From positions 1,113,573-1,177,572 of the forward strand of contig NZ_CP147914.1 in the NCBI RefSeq assembly GCF_039645565.1: a DNA stretch of 64,000 bases, written 5' to 3'. Below, one piece after another: positions 17,704 to 26,451 of this stretch; position 1 is the stretch's first letter, and the number at the start of each line of letters is the position of its first letter. Position numbers and translations under genes: made by a program. The notes under the pieces are model-generated. The model was given only the letters and a program-made list of their open reading frames with translations, was not told the DNA's origin and made no database searches. The DNA is from Sulfurimonas sp. HSL1-2 (GTDB lineage: Bacteria > Campylobacterota > Campylobacteria > Campylobacterales > Sulfurimonadaceae).

Positions 17704-20283
17704 ATGCTGCAGACGATGATGGGCAAGGTGTTCGGCACCAAGAACGACCGGGAGCTGAAACGCTATAAACGGGCACTGAAAAAGATCAATGCGCTCGAAG
17801 CAACATACGAAGCAATGGACGATGCGGCACTGCAGGCCGCATTCGAAGAACTGAAAACGGCCGTGCGCGCCGAAGAGAAGAGCCTGGAAGAGGTTCTTCC
17901 CGACTCCTTTGCCATGACCCGCGAAGCGGCCAAACGCACCCTGGGAATGCGTCACTTCGACGTGCAGATGATCGGGGGGATGGTCCTGCACGAGGGGCGC
18001 ATCGCCGAGATGAAGACGGGGGAGGGTAAGACCCTTGTGGCCTCGCTGCCGGTCGCGCTCAACGCGATGATGGGCAAGGGCGTGCATGTCGTCACCGTCA
18101 ATGACTACCTGGCCCAGCGCGACGCCACGGAACTCTCCCCGCTCTACGAGTTCCTGGGCTACACGGTCGGTACGGTCCTCGAGGGTGAGTACGACCCGCA
18201 GGTAAAGCGTGCCCATTACGCCGCCGACATCACCTATGGGACGAACAACGAGTTCGGGTTCGACTACCTGCGCGACAACATGAGTTTTTCCCGCGAACAG
18301 ATGGTGCAGCGTGGCCACCACTTCGTCATCGTCGACGAAGTGGACTCCATCCTCATCGACGAGGCACGGACCCCGCTGATCATCTCCGGCCCGACCAACC
18401 GCACGCTCGACAACTACGTCCGCGCCGACGAGATCGCCAAGCAGTTGCGTAAAGAGACGCACTTTACCGTCGACGAGAAGGACCGTCTCGTCCTGATCAC
18501 CGAAGAGGGGATCGCCAAGGCCGAGGAACTCTTCGACGTCGACAACCTCTACAGCCTGGAAAACTCCGCGCTGTCGCATCACCTCGACCAGGCCCTTAAA
18601 GCCAATTACATCTTCGAAATCGATGTTGACTATGTCGTCAAGGACGGCGAAGTCGTCATCGTCGACGAGTTCACGGGCCGCCTCTCCGAGGGACGCCGCT
18701 ACTCCGAGGGTCTGCACCAGGCGCTCGAAGCGAAAGAGCGCGTTCAGATCAAGGAGGAGTCGCAGACGCTCGCGGACATCACTTTCCAGAACTACTTCCG
18801 CATGTACGACAAGCTGGCGGGGATGACCGGTACGGCACAGACCGAAGCGACGGAGTTCGCCCAGATCTACCGCCTCGACGTCGTCTCCATCCCGACGAAC
18901 GTCCCGGTCGTCCGCGAAGACCTCAATGACCTGATCTACAAGACCGAGCTTGAGAAGTTCCAGGCGGCCATCGAGAAGATCAAGGAGCTCAACGTCAAAG
19001 GGCAGCCGGTCCTCGTCGGAACGGCGTCCATCGAGAAGTCCGAAGTGCTGCACGAACTCCTCAAACGCGAGAAGATCGCCCATACCGTCCTCAATGCGAA
19101 GAACCACGCCCAGGAGGGTGAGATCATCAAGAGCGCCGGCGAAAAGGGCGCGGTCACGATCGCGACCAACATGGCCGGGCGCGGGGTCGACATCAAGGTC
19201 AGCGACGAGATCAAGGCGATGGGCGGTCTCTACATCATCGGGACCGAGCGCCACGAGAACCGCCGTATCGACAACCAGCTGCGCGGCCGTTCCGGTCGCC
19301 AGGGCGACCCGGGGGTCAGCCAGTTCTACCTCAGCCTCGAGGATAACCTGCTGCGCATCTTCGGCTCGGATAAGATCAAGACGATCATGGAGCGTCTCGG
19401 CGTCGAGGACGGGGAGTATATCGAGTCCAAAATGGTCACCCGCGCCGTCGAAAAGGCGCAGAAGAAGGTCGAAAACCTCCACTTCGAAGGGCGGAAGCAG
19501 ATCGTCGAGTACGATGACGTCGCCAACGAACAGCGCAAGATCGTCTACCGTTTCCGCAACCAGCTGCTTGACCCGGAGTTCGATATCGGCGTCAAGATCA
19601 ACGATATCCGCGAGGCCTACGTGGCGCGTGCGCTCGGCGAGTGCGAGATCTATCAGGGGGGAGGCCGCGAGGACTTCGACCTCGAGCGGCTGACGAAACT
19701 GCTGCTGGAGGAGCTCCACTTCACCCCGGCGGCCGACGCATTAGCAGGGCTGGATTTCGAAGCGCTCTCCGAGAAGCTTACGGCCGACATCAAAGCCGAA
19801 TACGATACGAAGATGGCCGTCGTGGATGCAACCGTCCGCCGCGACATCGAACGCGAGATCTACCTCAAGACCCTCGATACGGCGTGGCGCGAGCACCTCT
19901 ACCGCATGGATACGATGAAGACGGGTATCCGCCTGCGCGCATACAACCAGAAAGACCCGCTCGTCGAGTACAAAAAAGAGAGCTTCAACCTCTTTACGGA
20001 GCTGATCGAGACGATCAAGTACGACACGATCAAGACGCTGCAGATCATCCGCTTCCAGCTCCGTTCGCCGGAGGAGGAGGCCGAGGCCTTCGCCCGGGCG
20101 CAGGAGATCGAACGCAAGCAGAAAGAGATGCAGATGCAGCTCAACCGCGAAAGCGACGCCGCAGCCGATGTTCCTGCAGCAAAAAAGCCGGCCCGCAACG
20201 ACCCGTGTCCCTGCGGCAGCGGTAAAAAATACAAGAACTGCTGCGGGCAGAGCGGACCGAAGAAAGGGGCGTTTGCCTCTTGA
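17704..20283 (+). CDS. secA: Preprotein translocase ATPase SecA
   Basis: The cytoplasmic motor that pushes unfolded preproteins through SecYEG. Walker A MKTGEGKT has its Lys near residue 109, the DEAD-type box is [17 protein letters not shown], and the helicase-like second domain has NMAGRGVDI and [11 protein letters not shown]. The C-terminus carries the zinc-binding SEC-C motif [13 protein letters not shown], used to bind SecB or ribosomes. I start at 17704 ([22 protein letters not shown] five bases upstream), as in relatives; the GTG at 17683 lies in a hairpin. Length near 859 residues is normal. The next gene starts on a TTG overlapping the stop, so translation is coupled. Confidence 0.97.
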   Translation: MLQTMMGKVFGTKNDRELKRYKRALKKINALEATYEAMDDAALQAAFEELKTAVRAEEKSLEEVLPDSFAMTREAAKRTLGMRHFDVQMIGGMVLHEGRIAEMKTGEGKTLVASLPVALNAMMGKGVHVVTVNDYLAQRDATELSPLYEFLGYTVGTVLEGEYDPQVKRAHYAADITYGTNNEFGFDYLRDNMSFSREQMVQRGHHFVIVDEVDSILIDEARTPLIISGPTNRTLDNYVRADEIAKQLRKETHFTVDEKDRLVLITEEGIAKAEELFDVDNLYSLENSALSHHLDQALKANYIFEIDVDYVVKDGEVVIVDEFTGRLSEGRRYSEGLHQALEAKERVQIKEESQTLADITFQNYFRMYDKLAGMTGTAQTEATEFAQIYRLDVVSIPTNVPVVREDLNDLIYKTELEKFQAAIEKIKELNVKGQPVLVGTASIEKSEVLHELLKREKIAHTVLNAKNHAQEGEIIKSAGEKGAVTIATNMAGRGVDIKVSDEIKAMGGLYIIGTERHENRRIDNQLRGRSGRQGDPGVSQFYLSLEDNLLRIFGSDKIKTIMERLGVEDGEYIESKMVTRAVEKAQKKVENLHFEGRKQIVEYDDVANEQRKIVYRFRNQLLDPEFDIGVKINDIREAYVARALGECEIYQGGGREDFDLERLTKLLLEELHFTPAADALAGLDFEALSEKLTADIKAEYDTKMAVVDATVRRDIEREIYLKTLDTAWREHLYRMDTMKTGIRLRAYNQKDPLVEYKKESFNLFTELIETIKYDTIKTLQIIRFQLRSPEEEAEAFARAQEIERKQKEMQMQLNRESDAAADVPAAKKPARNDPCPCGSGKKYKNCCGQSGPKKGAFAS

Positions 20284-21488
20284 AAACACAGCGCAGCCTG
20301 ACGAACTACCTGCTGCGCCGCTTTCTGCGGTTTGACCGGGAGCAGCCCTTCATCTTCCTTTCCGCAATGCTTGCATTCCTCGGCATCATGCTCGGTGTCA
20401 TGGTCCTTATCATCGCCATGGCGCTGATGAACGGTTTCGATAACGAGTTCAAGAAGAAACTCACGATCATGAATTATCCGCTCACCATCGTACCGCGCTT
20501 TTACGGAAGCGTGAACACGTCGCTGCTGCTGGACCTCGAACACGATTTCCCCCAACTGAAATTCAGCCCCTATGTCGCCGCTTCCGTCATTGCCCGCAGC
20601 GGTTCGCAGCTCGAGGGGGGTTACCTTTTCGGCGTCGACTACCAGGCCGAAAGGGAGGTGAACCCCGTTGTGGCGAAGGCGCTTGAGACCCTGCCGGAAG
20701 GGAACTTCAAGGTCGTCGTCGGCGAAGCGCTGCTGGAGTCGTTCGCGATGACCGAAGGGGACCGGCTGATGTACATCTTCACCCAGATCGAGCCGGGGGG
20801 GCTCGCGGTGACGCCGAAGCTCAAGCGCTTCGTCATCGCCGGGGCCTTCGATTCGGGCCTGAGCGCGTATGACAAAGCCTACAGCTATACGGATCTGCAT
20901 TCCCTGCAGACGATCATGCACCTGCCCGACAACGTCTACGACGGTATCCATATCATGACCGACGACCCGCAGGCGGTGATCGAGGAGGTCCGCAAGGTCC
21001 TCCCCGCAGGGGTACGCATCAAAGGGTGGTGGGAAGACAACGTCAACTTCTTTGCCGCGCTGGAGCTGGAAAAACGTTCGCTCTTTATCGTTTTGATGCT
21101 CATCATTCTCATCGCGGCCGTCAATATCATCTCGTCGCTGCTGATGACGGTGATGAACCGCCGCAGCGAGATCGCGCTGCTGATCTCGCTCGGAGCATCG
21201 CCCGCGCAGATCAAAAAGCTCTTTTTGAAACTCGGCGTGGTCATCGGGATCGGGGGGATCGTTACCGGTGCCATCCTGGGCCTTTCGGGTGTCTGGGTGC
21301 TGCAGACTTTCGACATCATCTCGCTGCCGAAACACGTCTACCCGACGGCCCGCCTGGCCCTGGACCTCTCCTGGCAGGATTTTGTCTCCATTCTCGGGGG
21401 CGCTTTTGCCATCGTCGTGCTCTCCTCGTGGTACCCGGCCAAGAAGGCGAGCGAGGTCGACGTCCTGACCGTGCTGCGCAACGAGTAG
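20280..21488 (+). CDS. LolC/LolE-family lipoprotein-releasing permease
   Basis: A 402-residue ABC permease with the MacB/FtsX fold: a first transmembrane helix (residues about 23-50, [20 protein letters not shown]), a large periplasmic domain, then three C-terminal helices. The segment [23 protein letters not shown] is the typical coupling-helix region contacting the ATPase LolD, and the end is [16 protein letters not shown]. It would extract lipoproteins from the inner membrane and hand them to LolA. It begins with TTG overlapping the secA stop by four bases. The ATPase partner is not in this window. An intrinsic terminator follows. Confidence 0.85.
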   Translation: MKTQRSLTNYLLRRFLRFDREQPFIFLSAMLAFLGIMLGVMVLIIAMALMNGFDNEFKKKLTIMNYPLTIVPRFYGSVNTSLLLDLEHDFPQLKFSPYVAASVIARSGSQLEGGYLFGVDYQAEREVNPVVAKALETLPEGNFKVVVGEALLESFAMTEGDRLMYIFTQIEPGGLAVTPKLKRFVIAGAFDSGLSAYDKAYSYTDLHSLQTIMHLPDNVYDGIHIMTDDPQAVIEEVRKVLPAGVRIKGWWEDNVNFFAALELEKRSLFIVLMLIILIAAVNIISSLLMTVMNRRSEIALLISLGASPAQIKKLFLKLGVVIGIGGIVTGAILGLSGVWVLQTFDIISLPKHVYPTARLALDLSWQDFVSILGGAFAIVVLSSWYPAKKASEVDVLTVLRNE

Positions 21489-21496
21489 TCCCTTTT

Positions 21497-21522
21497 GCAC
21501 CCCCGGGGTGCCCCGATTTTTC
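21497..21522 (+). terminator. Intrinsic terminator of the secA operon
   Basis: GCACCC (21497-21502), CCG loop, GGGTGC (21506-21511) and then CCCGATTTTTCTTT form a rho-independent terminator nine bases after the permease stop. Confidence 0.75.
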
Positions 21523-21576
21523 TTTCCACACTCCTGCAAAAAGCAACCAAATTGTCTTTTTTACAATAATATTATC

Positions 21577-21589
21577 GATAATCACTATC
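21577..21589. promoter_or_regulatory. Fur-like box 1
   Basis: GATAAT-C-ACTATC matches the Fur 6-1-6 pattern (GATAAT-n-ATTATC) with one mismatch, 86 bases before the di-haem peroxidase gene, in an AT-rich promoter region. Confidence 0.45.
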
Positions 21590-21634
21590 AAATTAAAGCT
21601 TCCTTGAAGAATATTTTTTGCATACTTTCAAAAC

Positions 21635-21647
21635 GATTATGATTATC
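21635..21647. promoter_or_regulatory. Fur-like box 2
   Basis: GATTAT-G-ATTATC also matches the 6-1-6 pattern with one mismatch, ending 15 bases before the ATG of the peroxidase gene and overlapping the likely promoter or transcript start. Two sites together suggest iron-dependent repression. Confidence 0.5.
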
Positions 21648-21662
21648 AATAATGGAGTTGAC

Positions 21663-22835
21663 ATGAAAAAAGAGTCTTTTGCAGGGCTTGGAATCCTGTT
21701 GCTGCTGCTCGGCGGCTGTAACGATACGAAAGAGGGCGGGCTCGATCCGCAGAAGGTGACGCTCGGAGAAGCGTTTTTCAATGATACGAACCTTTCCAAT
21801 ACGGGCAACCAGGCCTGTGCCTCCTGTCACGATGCGGCACACGCCTTCAGCGAGGCGCGGACGGCGACGGCCCTGAATGATTTCGGTGCCGTCTCCATCG
21901 GGGACGACAACGTTTCGCTCGGGGACCGTAACGCCCCGACGGCCATGTATGCCGCGTATTTCGCTGCGTTTCATTTCGATGACGAAGCGGGCGAGGGTGA
22001 AGGCGGCGGCGGGCTCTGGCTCGGCGGCCAGTTCCATGATGGCCGGGCGGCGGATCTCACTGCCCAGGCGAAGGGTCCCTTCCTGAACCCGGTGGAGATG
22101 CAGATGCCAGATCTCAACAGCGTCGTGGCACGGGTCAAGGCCAACCCGGCGTACGTGACGGAAATGACCGCGCTGTACGGGGCGGATGTTTTTGATGACG
22201 ATACCGTTGCCTATGATGCGGTTGCGGATGCCATTGCGGCTTTTGAGAAGAGCGACGTTTTTGCGCCGTTCGATTCCAAATACGACCGCTGGCTCAAAGG
22301 CAAAGCGGAGCTGACGGCGCTGGAGCGCAAAGGACTGGAGCTGTTCGTCCGCGAGGACAAGGGCAACTGTGCCGCGTGCCACCCCCATTTTGGTTCGGAC
22401 GGTGCGCCGGCGCTCTTTACGGACGGCACCTTTGACAACCTCGGCGTGCCCGTCAATGAAGCGGTGCGCACGAACCCGAACAACCCGCTGAGCGCAGTGG
22501 CAGACTACCGCGACCTCGGCCTGGGCCAGACGACGGGCGACAGTTCGTTGAACGGTGCATTCAAGGTGGCGACGCTGCGCAATATCGCGGTCACGGGGCC
22601 CTATATGCATAACGGGGTGTTCAAAACCCTCAAGGCGGTGGTCCACTTTTATAATACCCGTGACGTAACGGATGCCCTCAACCCGGAGACGGGAGCGCCG
22701 TGGCGGACGCCGGAAGTCCCCGAGACGATCAATGTAAATGAACTGGGCAATCTGGGGCTGAGCGATGCGGAGGAAGAGGCCATCGTCGCCTTCCTCAAAA
22801 CCCTGACGGATGCCCGTTACGAATCCCTGTTGTAA
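21663..22835 (+). CDS. Di-haem cytochrome c peroxidase/MauG-family lipoprotein
   Basis: A 390-residue lipoprotein: the signal peptide ends LLLLLGGC, a lipobox with Cys20. Two haem sites are present, CASCH (Cys52, Cys55, His56) and CAACH (Cys236, Cys239, His240), followed by the peroxidase-family segments GAFKVATLRNIAVTGPYMHN and GVFKTLKAVVHFYNTRD. The family reduces H2O2 with electrons from small cytochromes, or performs MauG-type oxidations. A glycine/glutamate-rich insertion (about residues 107-120) is unusual. Two Fur-like boxes upstream suggest iron control, so a role in iron-limited metabolism or peroxide defence is possible. The start is 21663, with GGAG upstream. Confidence 0.9.
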   Translation: MKKESFAGLGILLLLLGGCNDTKEGGLDPQKVTLGEAFFNDTNLSNTGNQACASCHDAAHAFSEARTATALNDFGAVSIGDDNVSLGDRNAPTAMYAAYFAAFHFDDEAGEGEGGGGLWLGGQFHDGRAADLTAQAKGPFLNPVEMQMPDLNSVVARVKANPAYVTEMTALYGADVFDDDTVAYDAVADAIAAFEKSDVFAPFDSKYDRWLKGKAELTALERKGLELFVREDKGNCAACHPHFGSDGAPALFTDGTFDNLGVPVNEAVRTNPNNPLSAVADYRDLGLGQTTGDSSLNGAFKVATLRNIAVTGPYMHNGVFKTLKAVVHFYNTRDVTDALNPETGAPWRTPEVPETINVNELGNLGLSDAEEEAIVAFLKTLTDARYESLL

Positions 22836-22888
22836 CGATTGATTCGGCCCCGCCATTGCGCTATACTGTTACAAAAAACGGAGGGCCG

Positions 22889-23113
22889 ATGTCCATTGAA
22901 GGGTTGATGCTGAGTGCTGCCGCGTTGCTTCTGGTAATGGCGGTGGGACTCTTCTATCTGATCGTACGCCGGATCCGGAGTGCCGAGCGCGATGACAATG
23001 CGCGGATGGAAAAACTGGGTGAATCGCTGATGGAGAAGCTGGAGTCGCAGTCACTCTCCGAGGAGCAGAAGGCGAAGATCGCCGAAGCACTCAAAGAGAT
23101 CAGGGGGCGCTAA
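22889..23113 (+). CDS. Small single-pass membrane protein, unknown
   Basis: A 74-residue protein with one N-terminal transmembrane helix (LMLSAAALLLVMAVGLFYLIV) and a charged, helical cytoplasmic tail rich in Glu, Lys and Leu (MEKLGESLMEKLESQSLSEE), probably a coiled coil. I chose the ATG at 22889 because CGGAGGG lies just before it. A TATACT box near 22862 could be its promoter. No family is recognised. It converges on the next gene with a four-base gap. Confidence 0.65.
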   Translation: MSIEGLMLSAAALLLVMAVGLFYLIVRRIRSAERDDNARMEKLGESLMEKLESQSLSEEQKAKIAEALKEIRGR

Positions 23114-23117
23114 GCGC

Positions 23118-23504
23118 TCAGAGGATTGCCCAGAGGACCAGCGGCGGGTAGACGGCGAACCCGGCGTAGGGCATCCACCTCGCCAGCGGCATGATGAGCA
23201 TCTCCTGCAGCTGGGCCGTGGCCTCCTGTTTGTCGAAGATCTGCTGCATCAGGACGATCTTCGTGGCGATATCGATCGTTTTGATAAAGAGCAGCAGCAC
23301 CGCCGGCAGCGACATCTGTGTCTCCAGGATGAGCCAGATGGCAAAGTAGTAGGTCGGGTGCAGCAGTAGGAAGTAAAAGATGCTTTTGTCGTAGCGCCGC
23401 CGGATGCGTATGAGCATCTCCAGCATCGTGGGCGCCTTTTGCCAGGCGACCTCGAAACCTTCGAGGAACAGGTAAAAAACCGTCACTGCCAACATGATCT
23501 CCAT
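23118..23504 (-). CDS. Small integral membrane protein, unknown
   Basis: A 128-residue protein with about three or four hydrophobic helices (IMLAVTVFYLFLEGFEVAW, SIFYFLLLHPTYYFAIWLIL, SLPAVLLLFIKTIDIATKIVL, and a C-terminal one). The start at 23504 follows AAGGA by five bases; an ATG at 23519 is the alternative. I do not recognise a family, and no catalytic motif is visible. It is divergent from the DUF695/RraB gene, 53 bases apart. Confidence 0.65.
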   Translation of the reverse strand: MEIMLAVTVFYLFLEGFEVAWQKAPTMLEMLIRIRRRYDKSIFYFLLLHPTYYFAIWLILETQMSLPAVLLLFIKTIDIATKIVLMQQIFDKQEATAQLQEMLIMPLARWMPYAGFAVYPPLVLWAIL

Positions 23505-23557
23505 CTGTTCCTTCCCCAATCTTTGTTAAAATACCGCCATTATACCAAGGGCAGTGC

Positions 23558-24298
23558 ATGAACGTTACCTACACGACTAAAAATGAAGAGAATACCCCGG
23601 TGACCATCGAGGCCAACCTCGATTTCGAACCCCAAAGCGACGATACGGTCTGGATGCTCTGGTGCTTCGTACCACTGAAGACGCCGGACGCGGAGGGCGC
23701 CTGCGGCGAAGCGGAACGCGCGGTGCTCGGTGCGATCAGGGACGCCCTCAGCGAACGGCTTGAACTTCGCAACGGGGCGCTGTATGCCGGGATGCGTCTG
23801 CAGGAGGGGTGGGCGGAGCTCTATTTCTATGCTGCCTGGAGCAAGGGGGCGGAGCAGCAGTTCCGCGACCTTTTCAAGCAGCATGGCTACGGGCAGCTCG
23901 AGTATGGGGCAACGCGTGATACCCATCATGCCTTTTACCACGACATGCTCGCCCCCGACCCGTTTGAGCTGCAGCAGGCGAAGAGTGCCGAAATCATTGC
24001 GGAGCTTGCGGCTGCCGGTGACGACCTCGGCGTGGCGCGCCCGGTGGAGCACTACCTCTTTTTCCAGACGCACAGTGCCATGCTGCGCGCAGCCTCGGCC
24101 CTTGCCGAAGAGGGCGTACGGATCGAAACGGACCTGGAAGAGGAGGGGCACTACCCCTACGGGATGCTTTATGAGCGGACGCACGCCTGTACTCCGGAGA
24201 CCCTGGAAGCGGTGACGCTGCCGCTGCTTGAAACCGTGCTCGAGGCCCACGGCGTCTACCTGGGGTGGAGCACGTCGCTGGCCGGAAACGAGGGGTGA
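23558..24298 (+). CDS. DUF695 and RraB-like two-domain protein
   Basis: A 246-residue soluble acidic protein. The N-terminal half (about 1-125; DDTVWMLWCFVPLKTPD, GAEQQFRDLF) looks like DUF695, and the C-terminal half (about 140-240; AAAGDDLGVARPVEHYLFF, then ASALAEEGVRIE) looks like RraB, the protein that inhibits the endoribonuclease RNase E in gamma-proteobacteria. Such fusions are known in other bacteria, but their role is not established. Campylobacterota are generally thought to degrade mRNA with RNases J and Y, so the RraB part may have another partner. It is the first gene of a unit with the acyltransferase (two-base gap) and dgkA. Confidence 0.72.
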   Translation: MNVTYTTKNEENTPVTIEANLDFEPQSDDTVWMLWCFVPLKTPDAEGACGEAERAVLGAIRDALSERLELRNGALYAGMRLQEGWAELYFYAAWSKGAEQQFRDLFKQHGYGQLEYGATRDTHHAFYHDMLAPDPFELQQAKSAEIIAELAAAGDDLGVARPVEHYLFFQTHSAMLRAASALAEEGVRIETDLEEEGHYPYGMLYERTHACTPETLEAVTLPLLETVLEAHGVYLGWSTSLAGNEG

Positions 24299-24300
24299 GC

Positions 24301-24912
24301 ATGCGCAAGTGGCTGCTGCGGCTGCTCTGGGTCGCCGCCGCGCTGCTGATCTCCCTGCGGTACCGCGTCAGGGCCGTGGGACGCGAGCATGTCCCCGCTG
24401 CCGGGGCCGTCCTGCTGCTGGGCAACCACGTCAGCTGGCTGGACTGGCTGCTTGTGCAGATAGCGCTGCGCCGCCGTCTGCTGCGCTACATGATGGAGCG
24501 TTCCATCTATGAATGGCCGGCGCTGCGCTGGATGTTCCGGCTCGGGCGGACGATTCCCGTCTCTTCGAAAGCCTCGAAGCAGGCGTTTGAGGAGGCGGCG
24601 GCGGCACTGAACGCAGGGGAGGCGGTCGGCATCTTCCCCGAAGGGGGCATCAGCCGTCGCTGCGAAATAGAAAAGTTTTACCGTGGATTTGAGATAATAG
24701 CGTCACAAAGTCACCGCGGAGAGATCGTGCCGTTTTACATCGACGGGATGTGCGGCAGCCGACTCTCCTACACCCGGAAAACCCACGGCGGCCGGCGCTG
24801 GTCGCTTCGGCGCCCGGTCACGGTCGTTTTCGGGGCCCCGATGCCCCTTGGCAGCAGCGCGGATTCGGTGCGCGGCGCCGTTATGCAGTTAAAGGATACT
24901 ATTGCTCAATAA
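24301..24912 (+). CDS. 1-acylglycerol-3-phosphate acyltransferase family (PlsC-like)
   Basis: A 203-residue membrane-associated acyltransferase. The catalytic HX4D motif is NHVSWLDW (His43, Asp48), and the substrate-binding FPEGGISRR follows near residue 115. One N-terminal hydrophobic segment anchors it. The family transfers acyl chains to lysophosphatidate or to other glycerophospholipids; the exact acceptor is not known. The ATG at 24301 lies two bases after the stop of the DUF695/RraB gene. Its 3' end overlaps dgkA by 11 bases, which supports a joint role in phospholipid metabolism. Confidence 0.87.
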   Translation: MRKWLLRLLWVAAALLISLRYRVRAVGREHVPAAGAVLLLGNHVSWLDWLLVQIALRRRLLRYMMERSIYEWPALRWMFRLGRTIPVSSKASKQAFEEAAAALNAGEAVGIFPEGGISRRCEIEKFYRGFEIIASQSHRGEIVPFYIDGMCGSRLSYTRKTHGGRRWSLRRPVTVVFGAPMPLGSSADSVRGAVMQLKDTIAQ

Positions 24913-25267
24913 ACCGGAATACACCCTCTTCAAAAACACGCGCTATGCCCTGAGCGGCCTCATCGAGGTGATCCGCAACGAGAGCTCTTTCAAACTGCAG
25001 CTGCTGCTCTTTTTCGGCATGGGCACTTTCGCATGGCTGCTGCCGATCTCGCCGCTTTACAGCGCGGTACTGAGCATCTCCCTTTTTATCCCGCTCCTGG
25101 CCGAGCTGGCCAACAGCGCCGTCGAGCGCGTCGTGGACCTCGTGACACTCGAATACCACGAACTGGCCAAACGGGCCAAAGACGCCGGGGCGGCACTGGT
25201 CTTCGTTTCGCTCGTGATGACCGGCGCGATCTGGATCAGCACGCTGCTGATCGCTTTTTACTTCTGA
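24902..25267 (+). CDS. dgkA: Diacylglycerol kinase DgkA
   Basis: A 121-residue inner-membrane kinase that recycles diacylglycerol to phosphatidate. It has the amphipathic N-terminal helix, three transmembrane helices and the family signature ELANSAVERVVDLVTLE followed by HELAKRAKDAGAALVF, which contains the catalytic Glu and ATP/Mg-binding residues. It starts with TTG, 11 bases inside the acyltransferase gene. Its last 10 bases overlap the end of the convergent cysteine-rich gene. Confidence 0.93.
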   Translation: MLNKPEYTLFKNTRYALSGLIEVIRNESSFKLQLLLFFGMGTFAWLLPISPLYSAVLSISLFIPLLAELANSAVERVVDLVTLEYHELAKRAKDAGAALVFVSLVMTGAIWISTLLIAFYF

Positions 25268-25533
25268 GCCTTTTTCGTACTCGTATTGGCATCCGCCGTC
25301 TCCGACGCATAGGTGCTGGGGGGCTCCGGGTCATACCCGTTGGCAACGTCTAGGCAGCGCCGGTAGGCGGTGTCGCAGGACTCGTAACAGGCCGAGGATG
25401 CATTCTCCATGCCGTCACATTTCGCGATACAGGCGCTGTTCCTGTCGTCGCAAACCTCCATCGGATCCTTCTCTTCGGCATGGGCTGCAAGTGCCGCAAG
25501 CAGCAGACACGTTCCCCAGACTATCTGTTTCAT
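25258..25533 (-). CDS. Secreted protein with symmetric six-cysteine (twin CX3C) motif
   Basis: A 91-residue protein with a signal peptide (MKQIVWGTCLLLAALAAHA) and six cysteines in the mature part at residues 28, 35, 39, 49, 53 and 60. Their spacing is mirror-symmetric: C-X6-C-X3-C-X9-C-X3-C-X6-C. This predicts a disulfide-tied helical hairpin in the periplasm. The tail is Thr/Ser/Pro-rich and low in complexity. I do not recognise the family. The start at 25533 is one of two (25542 also possible) after GGGAGGAG. It converges with dgkA, overlapping it by 10 bases. Confidence 0.72.
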   Translation of the reverse strand: MKQIVWGTCLLLAALAAHAEEKDPMEVCDDRNSACIAKCDGMENASSACYESCDTAYRRCLDVANGYDPEPPSTYASETADANTSTKKAQK

Positions 25534-25629
25534 AATGCGCATTCTCCTCCCGGCGGAGCGGGTGTTTCTTTGGTATAGGACAGTGAAAAAACTGACTAAA
25601 TTATAGCGCTGTTTTTGCAAAAAAAGGAG

Positions 25630-25635
25630 TATAAT
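25630..25635 (+). promoter_or_regulatory. -10 box for small acidic protein gene
   Basis: TATAAT in GGAGTATAATTTCAGG predicts a transcript start near 25642 and a leader of about 95 bases before the ATG at 25736, unusually long for this window. Confidence 0.6.
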
Positions 25636-25660
25636 TTCAGGTTTGCACTTGTTTTAGTTT

Positions 25661-25714
25661 TGGCCGCCGCCGGGCGGCCATGGCGGGCATTGCCCATGCT
25701 CGGCGCCGATGGGC
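25661..25714 (+). promoter_or_regulatory. Structured 5' leader with two GC-rich hairpins
   Basis: Hairpin 1 pairs TGGCCGCC (25661-25668) with GGCGGCCA (25673-25680) around a 4-base loop. Hairpin 2 pairs GCCCAT (25692-25697) with ATGGGC (25709-25714) and encloses the palindrome CGGCGCCG. Both lie in the predicted leader of the small acidic protein gene. The second stem ends about 20 bases before the start and could affect ribosome access. The structure does not match a riboswitch class I know. Confidence 0.5.
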
Positions 25715-25735
25715 GCTGTACTATTTGAGGTCGAA

Positions 25736-25987
25736 ATGACGATTTCTGATATCGAAATGGAAATGAAGTTGAACGGCGTGGATGAAGCGGATATCGCTTC
25801 GATCCTTGCGGTTTGTAAAACAAAGGGATACGCCCCCGAAACGCTCGACGAAGAGCTGGAAAAACGGGGTTACGAGCGTATCTTTACTTATGATTTTGAA
25901 GACGAAGCTTCCTGGGATGACGATGACGACGATGAGTTTGCACCGATCGAACGTTTCCCCCACAAGCATCGGTTTGACGACGAGTGA
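25736..25987 (+). CDS. Small acidic protein, unknown
   Basis: An 83-residue soluble protein starting MTISDIEMEMKLNGVDEADI, then a helical region with one Cys (AVCKTKGY), and a strongly acidic stretch (EDEASWDDDDDDEF) near residues 57-70, ending in a His/Phe-rich tail (FPHKHRFDDE). The first half resembles a small helical domain with a repeated Asp/Glu-Ala pattern. GAGG is seven bases before the ATG. The D-run could bind divalent metal. No family recognised. The next gene starts five bases after the stop, so the two are probably co-transcribed. Confidence 0.72.
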   Translation: MTISDIEMEMKLNGVDEADIASILAVCKTKGYAPETLDEELEKRGYERIFTYDFEDEASWDDDDDDEFAPIERFPHKHRFDDE

Positions 25988-25992
25988 GCCCC

Positions 25993-26385
25993 ATGGAACC
26001 GCGACAGCTTCTGCAACAATACTATGAGATGTGGAACGACAAGGATTTTTCCAAAGCCGATGCCCTCCTTGACCCGGATGTCCGTTTCCGCGGATCGCTG
26101 GGGATCGAAGCCAACGGCCTTGTCGGTTTCAAAGACTATGCCGATCTGTTCAGTACGGCTTTCCCGTCGCTCTACCATGCCGTCGAGATCACGGTCGTGG
26201 AGAACGATAAAGCCGCTGCCTACGTCTCTTATACGGGCAAGCATGAGGGCGAGCTTTTCGGGCATCCCGCTTCGGGCAACAGGGTCAGCTTCTCCGGAGC
26301 TTCCTTTTTCCATTTCCGTAACGGCAGGATCGCCTCGATCAATGTGCTTGGGGACCTTAATACACTGCTGTCACAGTTGTCCTAG
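25993..26385 (+). CDS. SnoaL/NTF2-like protein
   Basis: A 130-residue single-domain protein of the NTF2/ketosteroid isomerase-like fold: an N-terminal helix (LLQQYYEMWNDKDFSKADAL), the segment LLDPDVRFRGSLG, and C-terminal strands (NRVSFSGASFFHFRNGRIAS). SnoaL-like proteins range from polyketide cyclases to plain binding proteins, so no reaction can be named. I take the ATG at 25993; a GTG at 25984 overlapping the upstream stop is the alternative. Confidence 0.75.
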   Translation: MEPRQLLQQYYEMWNDKDFSKADALLDPDVRFRGSLGIEANGLVGFKDYADLFSTAFPSLYHAVEITVVENDKAAAYVSYTGKHEGELFGHPASGNRVSFSGASFFHFRNGRIASINVLGDLNTLLSQLS

Positions 26386-26399
26386 ACACTTTTCTCTGT

Positions 26400-26405
26400 T
26401 ACAAT
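26400..26405 (+). promoter_or_regulatory. -10 box for the RimK-related operon
   Basis: TACAAT in CTGTTACAATTAAG, about 47 bases before the TTG start of the zinc-protease-like gene, is the only promoter-like box before the five-gene unit ending at 31351. Confidence 0.45.
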
Positions 26406-26451
26406 TAAGTTAAAAAGACAGATTCAGTCTTCTGAAAGTGAGTAACGTATT

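Noticed and set aside
17647-19719. Long minus-strand open frame opposite secA
   Set aside because: Product is low-complexity Asp/Val/Leu-rich with no domain, fully antisense to a clear SecA; such frames arise from GC-rich codon use.
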